Shown in pieces: positions 14,312 through 20,232 of a DNA stretch of 20,232 nt. The stretch lies in contig CAZNUT010000025.1 of assembly GCA_964576365.1 (NCBI GenBank), forward strand, positions 1-20,232, read 5' to 3'. The stretch comes from CAZMJG01 sp964576365 (GTDB taxonomy: Bacteria > Patescibacteriota > Microgenomatia > UBA1406 > GWC2-37-13). Under the pieces are notes generated by a model. It worked only from the letters and a program-made list of their open reading frames with translations. It did not search any database and was not told the origin of the DNA. Position 1 is the stretch's first letter. The number at the start of each line of letters is the position of its first letter. The translations under genes and the position numbers were made by a program.

Positions 14312-15124
14312 TCACTTCTCACTGTTCCACACTTCCAGACTCAGACAGTGGATACTTCCGCCTCCTTTGATATATTCGCTCATGGGTACGGAGTGGATGG
14401 TAAATCCGAGATGTCGCAGCATGGTTTTGAGAAAAAGCGACACTCCTTCGGACATGATCAGATGCTTTTCAAGTCGTACAAAATTACATGCAAGGTGTGC
14501 ATTGTCTTCGCCACCCGTCGAAATAAGCATCTTGAATTCACGTTGCAAAGTACGAAGGCCATCGGGCGTAAATGCGCCAGCATGTACAAGTGCAATATCC
14601 TCTGAAAGGGGACTAAAGCAGGTATCAAGATGATAAAAGTAAGGATCGGGCAGTTCAATCGGAATTACCTGCCCATTGAGAGTGCTTTGCAGTATCTTAA
14701 CAGCTTCGAGCGAAGAGCGTTTTCCCCAACCATAAAAATACCGTTTACCGATTTTGAGGAAATCTCCTCCTTCAAAGTACACGTGTTCCGGAAGGTGTAT
14801 GATGCGATATTTTTTTGACTGAAAATAATGATGCGCAATCTCGGATTCTGCAGCTCGCTCGGGGTATTTGAATCTTGCCTTGATAAATACATTGTTTTCA
14901 ATATGTCCCACATCGGTAGCAAAGACTTGATCGGGGAGAAGTGGATCGGGAATCAGTTCGTCGGTGGAGATGTTCAAGCTAGCGTATACAGCTTTGAGGG
15001 TATCATGCTGGAGCTTGGCGAGTTTTGGATCAACTTTTATTGTCTTATCCATCCAGGGATTGATCTCGTACTTGATATCGTAGTGGGTAGGAGGGCAAAG
15101 AACGACCGACTGAAGATTTTGCAT
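14312..15124 (-). CDS. Amidinotransferase/dimethylargininase-fold hydrolase
   Basis: A 270-residue protein of the guanidino-modifying (DDAH/arginine deiminase/amidinotransferase) superfamily. The opening VVLCPPTHYDIKYEINPWM is typical. Catalytic positions are FATDVG (D71), FEGGD (E118, D121), the His in YFYHLDTCFSPL (H165), and the C-terminal nucleophile in GGGSIHCLSLEV (C260). Members hydrolyse arginine, dimethylarginine or related guanidines to citrulline or ornithine, and the sequence alone does not separate these. No arginine pathway gene is adjacent. It stands alone between small unknown genes, with its own TATAGT 8 nt before the ATG. Confidence 0.85.
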   Translation of the reverse strand: MQNLQSVVLCPPTHYDIKYEINPWMDKTIKVDPKLAKLQHDTLKAVYASLNISTDELIPDPLLPDQVFATDVGHIENNVFIKARFKYPERAAESEIAHHYFQSKKYRIIHLPEHVYFEGGDFLKIGKRYFYGWGKRSSLEAVKILQSTLNGQVIPIELPDPYFYHLDTCFSPLSEDIALVHAGAFTPDGLRTLQREFKMLISTGGEDNAHLACNFVRLEKHLIMSEGVSLFLKTMLRHLGFTIHSVPMSEYIKGGGSIHCLSLEVWNSEK

Positions 15125-15132
15125 ATTTTGTA

Positions 15133-15138
15133 ACTATA
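15133..15138 (-). promoter_or_regulatory. -10-like element of the amidinotransferase gene
   Basis: TATAGT on the minus strand, 8 nt before the ATG at 15124, consistent with a leaderless transcript. It is divergent from the 15211 gene. Confidence 0.4.
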
Positions 15139-15196
15139 ATGCAATAATAAAGCTAAATCAACGGCAAAAAGATGTATAAAATACATTTTTGTGTGC

Positions 15197-15202
15197 TATA
15201 AT
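15197..15202 (+). promoter_or_regulatory. Extended -10 of the 15211 gene
   Basis: TGCTATAAT ends 8 nt before the ATG at 15211. A dyad ATGTAT-AAA-ATACAT (15172-15186) lies just upstream. Confidence 0.5.
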
Positions 15203-15210
15203 ATGAAAAT

Positions 15211-15452
15211 ATGAATTTAAATGAACTTATTGATCAGCCAAAAATTGAAAGATACCCACTTGTTGAAGGATCTGATTATGATCCGGAGCTCCGTCGCGAT
15301 TTACTGGTATATATAGGTGGACTTGATCATGAGGTAATTGGTATCGCAAATGGTACTATGCTATTGTTGAAATTCATAGAAGACTAGGTTATTATGTTGG
15401 GACTTCAAATGTAGCTGTTCCGCTTGCTGATGTGGTGTTTCCTCAAAAGTGA
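15211..15452 (+). pseudogene. Small unknown gene with a one-base frameshift
   Basis: The ORF from ATG 15211 stops at TAG 15385-15387 after 58 residues. The first 48 look natural (ending IGGLDHEVIGIAN), and the last ten (GTMLLLKFIED) read as out-of-frame sequence. From 15354 the neighbouring frame continues as YYAIVEIHRRLGYYVG and ends NVAVPLADVVFPQK before TGA at 15450-15452. The tail matches the style of the next gene (LIIVPLSDIIRKD). One missing base near 15351-15355, in GGTACTATG, would rejoin the two parts into about 80 residues. It is either a recent mutation, a sequencing error or a programmed shift; I see no slippery heptamer. Function is unknown. Confidence 0.65.
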
Positions 15453-15454
15453 AC

Positions 15455-15460
15455 TATAAT
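15455..15460 (+). promoter_or_regulatory. -10 element of the 15488 gene
   Basis: TATAAT, 27 nt before the ATG at 15488, immediately after the stop of the frameshifted gene. No convincing -35. Confidence 0.45.
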
Positions 15461-15487
15461 GGCGTGATAATCAGCTCTTCATGATTT

Positions 15488-15727
15488 ATGACTGAATATT
15501 TTGGATATCAACTACTGCCCGAAGAATTACCTTCAGATATTGACGAGTGGTGTGAAGTAAGCCCTGAAGAAATGTTGGGATATTGGGTGAGAAATATTGA
15601 TGGGACAAACCATACTCCTGTTTTATTATGTACAGACTCTCGAGGACACGGTATCTTCAAAATCCGTGATGGTGCCGGGGAACCTTTGATCATTGTGCCG
15701 CTGTCTGATATCATTCGGAAAGATTAG
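15488..15727 (+). CDS. Small acidic protein of unknown function
   Basis: A 79-residue acidic protein that I do not recognise. It has a helical acidic N-terminal half (ELPSDIDEWCEVSPEEMLGYW) and a beta-rich C-terminal half (TPVLLCTDSRGHGIFKIRDG) that ends IVPLSDIIRKD. The ending resembles the rejoined product of the preceding frameshifted gene (VAVPLADVVFPQK) in spacing and type, so the two may be tandem paralogues. It has its own TATAAT 27 nt upstream. There is no signal peptide or membrane segment. Confidence 0.6.
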   Translation: MTEYFGYQLLPEELPSDIDEWCEVSPEEMLGYWVRNIDGTNHTPVLLCTDSRGHGIFKIRDGAGEPLIIVPLSDIIRKD

Positions 15728-15779
15728 GTGATGCTTCCTCACAATCTTCATAAATCTCATGCGCTACTCAGCACTTTAG

Positions 15780-15785
15780 TATAAT
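15780..15785 (+). promoter_or_regulatory. -10 element of the 15811 gene
   Basis: TATAAT, 25 nt before the ATG at 15811. The leader is AT-rich with a pyrimidine run and no Shine-Dalgarno. Confidence 0.45.
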
Positions 15786-15810
15786 GTAATTATTATTTCC
15801 TTTTGTTCAT

Positions 15811-16116
15811 ATGGGATACACTAATGAGAATGTGGTATCAAATGCTCCGTGTTTGGAGAAAGATTATGAAGGCCCAGAAGAGCTTTATGGATATCCCGTT
15901 GTTCCCATTGTTGATACAACAGCAGGTCATCTATTTACAGAAAATGGAGGCACATTTAATTTGAAAGAAACAGAGTATAAAGTTCATGAAATATCTGCAG
16001 ATGGACACTCAGCGTTTTTGATTGTTCAAACCCCTTGTGGTGAAAGTTCTATAGCGTACAAGATACGTATACCATGGTCTGAGCCACCCTTTATTCAAGA
16101 CGGGTACGGTATCTGA
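15811..16116 (+). CDS. Small protein of unknown function
   Basis: A 101-residue protein, not recognised. It has an acidic N-terminus, a middle that looks beta-rich (HLFTENGGTFNLKETEYKVHE, ISADGHSAFLIVQTPCGE), and an ending IRIPWSEPPF. The strand-turn-strand pattern leading to a [IV]P[LW]S motif is loosely like the two genes before it, so it may belong to the same local set. It is the last gene before a strong hairpin that can end transcription from both sides. Confidence 0.6.
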   Translation: MGYTNENVVSNAPCLEKDYEGPEELYGYPVVPIVDTTAGHLFTENGGTFNLKETEYKVHEISADGHSAFLIVQTPCGESSIAYKIRIPWSEPPFIQDGYGI

Positions 16117-16128
16117 GATACATTTTCC

Positions 16129-16166
16129 AAAAAAAACCAAAGGCAAAAGTGAATTCTGCCTTTGGT
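16129..16166 (-). terminator. Intrinsic terminator, possibly bidirectional
   Basis: A perfect 10-bp stem, ACCAAAGGCA (16136-16145) with TGCCTTTGGT (16157-16166), has an 11-nt loop. On the minus strand it is followed by eight U residues, making a classic terminator for the 16191 gene. On the plus strand the following U content is lower, but it may still act for the 15811 gene. Confidence 0.85.
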
Positions 16167-16190
16167 GAATTATTTCTGTTTTAATGAAGG

Positions 16191-16478
16191 TTATAATCCC
16201 AATCTTGCCGCAACGTCAGACTGAATATCTTGATATGCTTCATCAGAGATTGCTCCTTGAGGTCCTCCATGTGTTTCTGGAAGTTCAAAAGGGGATGATT
16301 CAAAAACTGGCATAGCTTTACGAGCGGGTGCTCCATACTGCAATACTTCTTTATATATTTTATCCAAATTGTCAGCCTCACTTCCAATTTGATCGCCTAA
16401 AGTTGAATTTATTACAGGAATCCGAGGAGGTCGCTCTGCAAAGATTCTCCGATACCAGGCTATCGACTCATTTGCCAT
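16191..16478 (-). CDS. Small protein of unknown function
   Basis: A 95-residue protein that I do not recognise. The N-terminal half is probably helical (NESIAWYRRIFAERPP, then GSEADNLDKIYKEVLQYG), followed by a proline-rich linker and a short C-terminal helix (SDEAYQDIQSDVAARLGL). A strong intrinsic terminator begins 25 nt after its stop, which argues that it is transcribed. The upstream AT-rich gap holds a perfect 10-bp palindrome at 16535-16559. No Shine-Dalgarno is visible. Confidence 0.6.
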   Translation of the reverse strand: MANESIAWYRRIFAERPPRIPVINSTLGDQIGSEADNLDKIYKEVLQYGAPARKAMPVFESSPFELPETHGGPQGAISDEAYQDIQSDVAARLGL

Positions 16479-16534
16479 ACGATTTATTAAAAAATATTAA
16501 TGAAAAATTATTTTACTTGATAAATTCAATTATC

Positions 16535-16559
16535 TATATACATAGTAGATATGTATATA
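16535..16559. promoter_or_regulatory. AT-rich palindrome, operator-like
   Basis: TATATACATA, 5 nt, then TATGTATATA: a perfect 10-bp inverted repeat in the gap between the 16478 gene and the HD hydrolase. Related ATGTAT or ATATGT dyads precede the genes at 4914, 6676 and 15211. AT-rich palindromes also arise by chance. Confidence 0.35.
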
Positions 16560-16594
16560 TTGCTCTAAAACAGTAAATGTACGAAGGTAGGTGT

Positions 16595-17149
16595 TTAACT
16601 CAATGCTGAGAATACGTGAATGAGGTTTGAGATGTGGTCTTCGAGGTTTAATCCAAGGCCGTTGACACCAGTCATGATCTCTTCCCGATCAATTTTGGCC
16701 GCAAAACCTTTGTTTTTGAATTTCTTGACTACAGACTTTACTTCCATACCTTTGAAGCGTTCGGGGCGCATGAGCGAGTACGCATACAAGAGACCGGAAA
16801 GCTCATCGCATGCTACGAGAGCAAAATCGAGTTTTGTTTGCGGAGGGGTATCAGTGCGTCCGGAACCATGTGCGTGCGCTGAAATTGCCTGTATCAACTC
16901 CTGCGGGTATCCCCATTTCTGAAACCACTCGAGCGAGACCTTTGGATGTTCTTCAGGGTGTTCCTGATAATCAAGGTCGTGAAGTAGTCCGGTGATATAC
17001 CACAGATCCTGATTTTCGCCAAATTGTTTGGCATAACTTTCCATAGCAGATGCAACCATCTTAGCATGGAGTATTTGGTACGGCTCTTTTACGTGTTCGA
17101 GAAGTATTTTTAGTGCCGCTTCATGAGAGGGTAGATGAAAGGAGGTCAT
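16595..17149 (-). CDS. HD-domain phosphohydrolase
   Basis: A 184-residue protein of the HD superfamily. The metal-binding positions are H28 (ILHAKMVASAME), H57-D58 (GLLHDLDY), the histidines in SAHAHG (91-95), and D115 (ACDELSGLLYAY). This form is common as a predicted hydrolase of nucleotides or phosphate esters, and the exact substrate cannot be read. Its ATG lies 1 nt after the lysS stop, so it is co-transcribed and probably translationally coupled with lysS. A role linked to tRNA or nucleotide quality control is possible from that position only. Confidence 0.88.
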   Translation of the reverse strand: MTSFHLPSHEAALKILLEHVKEPYQILHAKMVASAMESYAKQFGENQDLWYITGLLHDLDYQEHPEEHPKVSLEWFQKWGYPQELIQAISAHAHGSGRTDTPPQTKLDFALVACDELSGLLYAYSLMRPERFKGMEVKSVVKKFKNKGFAAKIDREEIMTGVNGLGLNLEDHISNLIHVFSALS

Positions 17150-17150
17150 A

Positions 17151-19379
17151 TTAAGGTTGTGCTTTTACAATTCCTGCGACTTCCACAGTTCCTCCACAGT
17201 ATTTTTGAATTATTTGTATAGTTTGTTTTAATGATTGTTCGACTTGTTTTCGGCTGATTGAATATACACCATCGATGTTTATCATAATATTTTTAGTTTG
17301 TTCGGTCACGGCAGTTCTTTGAGCGTCGCGATAGTTAAAATCAATATTATATCCGCCGTTTTGATCAAAGTATGCTACCTCAGTAGATGTATATTTAGTG
17401 GGTTCGCTATCGCCTAGGAGTAAAATCGTTTCACCTTCTTTGGCAAGTCGTAATACGGTGGGAAATTCAATTTTATCAAGATCAAAAGCACCCGAAGAAA
17501 CGTGATTTTTTAACACAATTAAGTTGTATGCATCAACACACGTGTTAATCGTATAGAGGTTTTTCCCTTGAGAAATACGACGTAATAGAGCTTCAGGAGA
17601 AGGTCTTCGTGAATGCCAGTCAATTTTCATTTCTTTATACATTTTGCGGTAACTTTGAATCTCAGGAATTTTATTTATGTCATCAGTAGTGATTTTTGAA
17701 AGTGTTTGATATATGTTTTTCTTTTCTTCTTCAAGATCTGGTCGGGTTTTTTTTACTTCAATCCCTTTGATAATTGCAAAACCAATATGAACATCTGGCC
17801 ATTTTTCAGCAACAGATTGGTGTATAGAGAAAAGTTCAGGATTATTAAGATCAGGAAGTAGTTTTTTTTCTTCAAAATTCACTTTTCCAGCGTAGATTTT
17901 TTTTGTCATTTCATCGATCTCATGGCGCATCTGGGGAAATAGCGTACCTTCGCGCGCTGTCACTCCTTCGAGAAACCAGAAAAGCCGTTCGCTGAAGCCG
18001 ATGCAGCTCGTCGGGGGCATGCCATACTCAAGCATCTCTACAAAATCAATATCAAGCATCTGAGCCTCATCGTCGCCGGTATCTCGCATTTTCTGCTGGT
18101 CAAGGAACCGTTCCAGCTGGTCGACAGGATCGTTGAGCTCAGCATAGGCATTTCCTACCTCGCTTCCGGCAATGATAGGCTGAAAGCGTTTTGTGATATG
18201 CGGTGTTTTGAAATACGATTTTGCAAGAGGCGAGATGAATTTCGGTACATTGATAAGCGCTGCAGGACCTGCTATATCGCGTCTAATGATTTTCCACAGA
18301 TTATCGACGAGCCGATTACGATTTTTTTCAAACTCGATTTCTACCCCATTTTTTTTGATGACTTCGTGCATTTTTTCAAGAGAATCCTCAAACACATCGA
18401 TATCAAAACGCTCTTTGATAGCTTTTACATAATCGATGACCTGCCACTCACCTGCTAGATCAAATGTCAATCCATTTCTGGTAAATTTCGTTTTTCCCCA
18501 GACTTCCTGAGCCAAATACATATATAAGTCTTTTGTCAATTGGATCGTATCTTCTATATCGCTGTATGCCCAGTAATACTCAAGTTGATAGTATTCCTGT
18601 AGATGTTCATCGTCGATCCCTTCATTGCGGAAATTGGGGCCAAGAACAAACACTTTTTCAAAACCGCCGCCTATGAGTCGTTTCTGGTATAACTCAGATG
18701 AGATGCGTAGGTAAAAATCCTGATCAAGGGCATTATGATGTGTAGTAAATGGTTTTGCATCTGCCCCTCCGGTGACCAATTCAAGAACTGGTGTTTCTAC
18801 CTCAATAAACCCCCGTTTGATCATAAATTCGCGGGCTTTTTGCCAGAAAAGAGATTTACGTAAAAAAATATTACGCGTTTTTGGATTTACGGTAAAATCG
18901 ACATAACGCCTGCGGAATCGGAGTTCTTTGTCTTCAAAGCCATGGGGGAGCGGCCGGATTGTTTTCACAATCACTTTCAGTTTTTTTACAAAAAGCGTGA
19001 TTTCACCTTGCTGCGTTTTGCTGACAGTTCCGGTGACCTGGATGAAGTCTCCGGTGTCAACCAGATATAAATGGTCCCAATCAAGGAAACCGTTTGTTAT
19101 TTCGGCTATGAGCTGATCCTGTTTGATGCCTATTTGAATACGTCCTGACTGATCTATCAGATCGCCAAAAATGAGCTTGCCATGCTCGCGTTTACTTATA
19201 AGTCGCCCGGCAAGCGTAACAGTTTTATCTATAAATGTATCATAGCGTGAAGTTACATGATGATTGTCACAGTCTTTTTGTACAGATGAAGGGTAGGGAT
19301 CTATACCCAGATTGCGTAACTCTTGTGTGTGCTCCAGTCGGAGTGTGCGTTGTCCGATGAGATCGCTGGAAGTAGACAT
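17151..19379 (-). CDS. lysS: Lysyl-tRNA synthetase fused to a B3/B4-like domain
   Basis: A 742-residue protein. Residues 1-490 are class II LysRS, which charges tRNA-Lys. They contain the N-terminal OB anticodon-binding domain (about 52-140), motif 1 around 189-200 (RGFIEVETPVLE), motif 2 GPNFRNEGIDDEHLQEYYQLE (247-267), and motif 3 near IGFSERLFWFLEG (460-472), where most bacteria have GLGIDR. Residues about 515-740 look like the B3/B4 domain of PheRS beta and its solo relatives. The segments SPEALLRRISQGKNLYTINTC (594-614), SSGAFDLDKIE and VLRLAKEGETILLLG fit that family, as do FNYRDAQRTAVTEQTKNI (681-698). In PheRS this domain edits mischarged tRNA. The fusion is unusual; an editing or tRNA-recognition role is inferred. 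Confidence 0.93.
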   Translation of the reverse strand: MSTSSDLIGQRTLRLEHTQELRNLGIDPYPSSVQKDCDNHHVTSRYDTFIDKTVTLAGRLISKREHGKLIFGDLIDQSGRIQIGIKQDQLIAEITNGFLDWDHLYLVDTGDFIQVTGTVSKTQQGEITLFVKKLKVIVKTIRPLPHGFEDKELRFRRRYVDFTVNPKTRNIFLRKSLFWQKAREFMIKRGFIEVETPVLELVTGGADAKPFTTHHNALDQDFYLRISSELYQKRLIGGGFEKVFVLGPNFRNEGIDDEHLQEYYQLEYYWAYSDIEDTIQLTKDLYMYLAQEVWGKTKFTRNGLTFDLAGEWQVIDYVKAIKERFDIDVFEDSLEKMHEVIKKNGVEIEFEKNRNRLVDNLWKIIRRDIAGPAALINVPKFISPLAKSYFKTPHITKRFQPIIAGSEVGNAYAELNDPVDQLERFLDQQKMRDTGDDEAQMLDIDFVEMLEYGMPPTSCIGFSERLFWFLEGVTAREGTLFPQMRHEIDEMTKKIYAGKVNFEEKKLLPDLNNPELFSIHQSVAEKWPDVHIGFAIIKGIEVKKTRPDLEEEKKNIYQTLSKITTDDINKIPEIQSYRKMYKEMKIDWHSRRPSPEALLRRISQGKNLYTINTCVDAYNLIVLKNHVSSGAFDLDKIEFPTVLRLAKEGETILLLGDSEPTKYTSTEVAYFDQNGGYNIDFNYRDAQRTAVTEQTKNIMINIDGVYSISRKQVEQSLKQTIQIIQKYCGGTVEVAGIVKAQP

Positions 19380-19412
19380 AGTTTAGTTTATCAGGTTATA
19401 ACGTTTATAAAG

Positions 19413-19482
19413 TAGGTGTTAGGTGATAGGTTTAAGGTTACAGATTTTAGGTAAAAAGTAAAAGTGAAAAGGTAAAAGGTTT
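19413..19482. repeat. Heptamer array upstream of lysS
   Basis: Ten 7-nt units in exact register, beginning TAGGTGT, TAGGTGA, TAGGTTT, with the later ones of AAGGTAA type. The array occupies much of the greA-lysS gap and no gene lies in it. The period is that of the cassette arms at 1861-2308, with a different consensus. Confidence 0.7.
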
Positions 19483-19510
19483 CTATTTAAAAGTTGAGAT
19501 TTAAGAACTC

Positions 19511-19545
19511 GTTAGACATGAGATATTTGATATGAGAAATGAAAT
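19511..19545. repeat. Second heptamer array, abutting greA
   Basis: Five 7-nt units; the last four are ATGAGAT, ATTTGAT, ATGAGAA and ATGAAAT. It ends 2 nt from the greA stop codon. Its consensus differs from the array 28 nt away and it is not an inverted copy of it, so the two may derive from different elements. Confidence 0.55.
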
Positions 19546-19547
19546 TC

Positions 19548-20003
19548 TTATTCAATTCGAATAATTTTATAAATTAATTTTCCAGCCGGAACTTCGACTG
19601 CCACGGTGTCACCTTCTTTTTTACCAAGCAGTGCTTTGCCGATAGGGGAAGTAGCTGACAATTTTTTTGCCAGCGGGTCTGCCTCAAATTCTCCCACTAT
19701 GCTGTAAGTTTCATTTTTTCCGTTTTTTTCTAGTATGACCGTAGTGCCAATCTCTACCCAATCAGATTTTTGTGCTGCTACGACCTCTGCATTTTTCATC
19801 AGTGTTTCTATTTCGCGTATTCTGCCTTCTACAAAAGCCATATCCTCTTTGGCAGCATGGTATTCGCTGTTTTCAGATAAATCTCCCATGGCCCGCGCTT
19901 TTTGAAGGCGACTAACTGATGCGGGGCGTCTCACTTCAACAAGTTCTTTGTATTCGATGAGGAGCTGGTCGTACCCGTCTTTGGTAAATTGAATTTTTTT
20001 CAT
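19548..20003 (-). CDS. greA: Transcription elongation factor GreA
   Basis: GreA binds the RNA polymerase secondary channel and stimulates cleavage of backtracked RNA. The 151-residue protein has the N-terminal coiled coil with the catalytic tip ARAMGDLSENSEYHAAKE (residues 36-53; acidic D41 and E44). The C-terminal FKBP-like domain contains YSIVGEFEADPLAKKLSATSPIGKALLG. The length is close to the usual 155-160. A consensus promoter lies upstream, and a hairpin with a U tract sits directly before the ATG. lysS and the HD hydrolase gene follow on the same strand. There is no visible Shine-Dalgarno. Confidence 0.97.
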   Translation of the reverse strand: MKKIQFTKDGYDQLLIEYKELVEVRRPASVSRLQKARAMGDLSENSEYHAAKEDMAFVEGRIREIETLMKNAEVVAAQKSDWVEIGTTVILEKNGKNETYSIVGEFEADPLAKKLSATSPIGKALLGKKEGDTVAVEVPAGKLIYKIIRIE

Positions 20004-20045
20004 AAAAAAAGTCCCGAATTTATTTATCGTTGCTTCATCTCGGGA
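20004..20045 (-). terminator. Terminator-like hairpin in the greA leader
   Basis: On the minus strand UCCCGA (20045-20040) pairs with UCGGGA (20017-20012). The loop is 22 nt, and after one C come seven U residues that run straight into the greA ATG. It looks like a leader attenuator. E. coli greA also has a terminator-like leader structure. The stem is only 6 bp, so strength is uncertain. Confidence 0.5.
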
Positions 20046-20056
20046 TGAATGTTAGA

Positions 20057-20085
20057 ATAGTACACGGATTCAGTTGATTTGTCAA
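20057..20085 (-). promoter_or_regulatory. Sigma-70 type promoter of greA
   Basis: On the minus strand TTGACA (20085-20080), a 17-nt spacer, then TACTAT (20062-20057). The -35 is perfect and the spacing ideal. It lies only 3 nt from the divergent tRNA gene, so polymerase binding here could interfere with tRNA-Glu transcription. Confidence 0.75.
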
Positions 20086-20088
20086 ACC

Positions 20089-20161
20089 GGCCCCATCGTC
20101 TAGTGGCCTAGGACGGCAGGTTCTCATCCTGCAAACCGGGATTCGAATTCCCGTGGGGTCA
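20089..20161 (+). tRNA. tRNA-Glu (anticodon CTC)
   Basis: A 73-nt cloverleaf. The acceptor stem is GGCCCCA with TGGGGTC (one G-T pair). The anticodon arm is GCAGG-TTCTCAT-CCTGC, with CTC at its centre, reading GAG codons. The T arm is CGGGA-TTCGAAT-TCCCG. The discriminator is A at 20161. CCA is not encoded; the next bases are CA and AG. Confidence 0.95.
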
Positions 20162-20167
20162 CAAGTA

Positions 20168-20210
20168 GGTACCGTTCGGTACCGTTCACAAAACGGTTGG
20201 TAGTTTTTAA
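20168..20210 (+). repeat. Tandem decamer and hairpin after the tRNA
   Basis: GGTACCGTTC occurs twice in tandem (20168-20177, 20178-20187). The second copy pairs with AACGGT at 20192-20197 (6-bp stem, 5-nt loop), and a run of T follows at about 20204. It may be the tRNA terminator or the start of another repeat array cut by the window edge. Confidence 0.45.
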
Positions 20211-20232
20211 AAAATGACTGGTAGGACGCTCC

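Noticed and set aside
15340..15390. Programmed ribosomal frameshift in the 15211 gene
   Set aside because: No slippery heptamer or downstream pseudoknot is visible. A simple one-base deletion or sequencing error explains it.
19413..19545. CRISPR-like array
   Set aside because: Units are 7 nt, contiguous and degenerate, with no spacers and no cas genes in the window.
1..20232. Alternative genetic code (TGA as Gly or Trp)
   Set aside because: TGA ends ridA, leuD and other genes at the expected lengths, and no conserved protein reads through it.

Overview
The window reads as compact bacterial chromosome with moderate G+C. The standard code fits: TGA ends ridA, leuD and several others. Genes are tightly packed, Shine-Dalgarno sequences are scarce, and many minus-strand genes have TATAAT only 5-8 nt before the ATG, as in leaderless transcription. 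These traits, the SerRS motif 3 variant and the small S23-like, GxxExxY and GIY-YIG genes suggest an uncultivated, streamlined lineage, possibly Patescibacteria/CPR. A near-complete leucine branch and a Bacteroidota/fungal-type ketol-acid reductoisomerase are unusual for that group, so the assignment is tentative.

Layout. The plus strand from 1 to 6243 is a branched-chain amino acid cluster: ridA (cut at the window edge), ilvC, leuC, leuD, an 81-residue unknown and leuB. The minus strand from about 15124 back to 6248 carries an amidinotransferase-fold hydrolase and then a purine salvage and interconversion run: ADA-family deaminase, CBS-less IMPDH, GMP synthetase, GMP reductase-like enzyme and purine phosphoribosyltransferase. 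It ends with serS and an unknown gene. Several small unknown genes lie at 14026-16478, one of them frameshifted. The minus-strand group greA, lysS (fused to a B3/B4-like domain) and an HD hydrolase follows, with a plus-strand tRNA-Glu(CTC) at the right end.

The most striking signal is a set of four small gene cassettes of 430-460 bp placed exactly at operon gene junctions: ridA|GxxExxY|ilvC, ilvC|S23-like|leuC, leuC|GIY-YIG|leuD and guaB|S23-like|guaA. Each cassette has its own inverted terminal repeats with a 13-15 nt perfect core. In three of them the arms are arrays of short degenerate units with a fixed period: 7 nt, 8 nt, or 10-11 nt. Each ends only 3 to about 20 nt before the next start codon. 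Gene-less arrays of 7-nt units also occur in frame inside leuD, leuB and guaA, where they add residues at protein surface loops, and fill much of the greA-lysS gap. I read this as a family of small inverted-repeat cassettes with related solo arrays. The structure is visible in the sequence; mobility and mechanism are inference.
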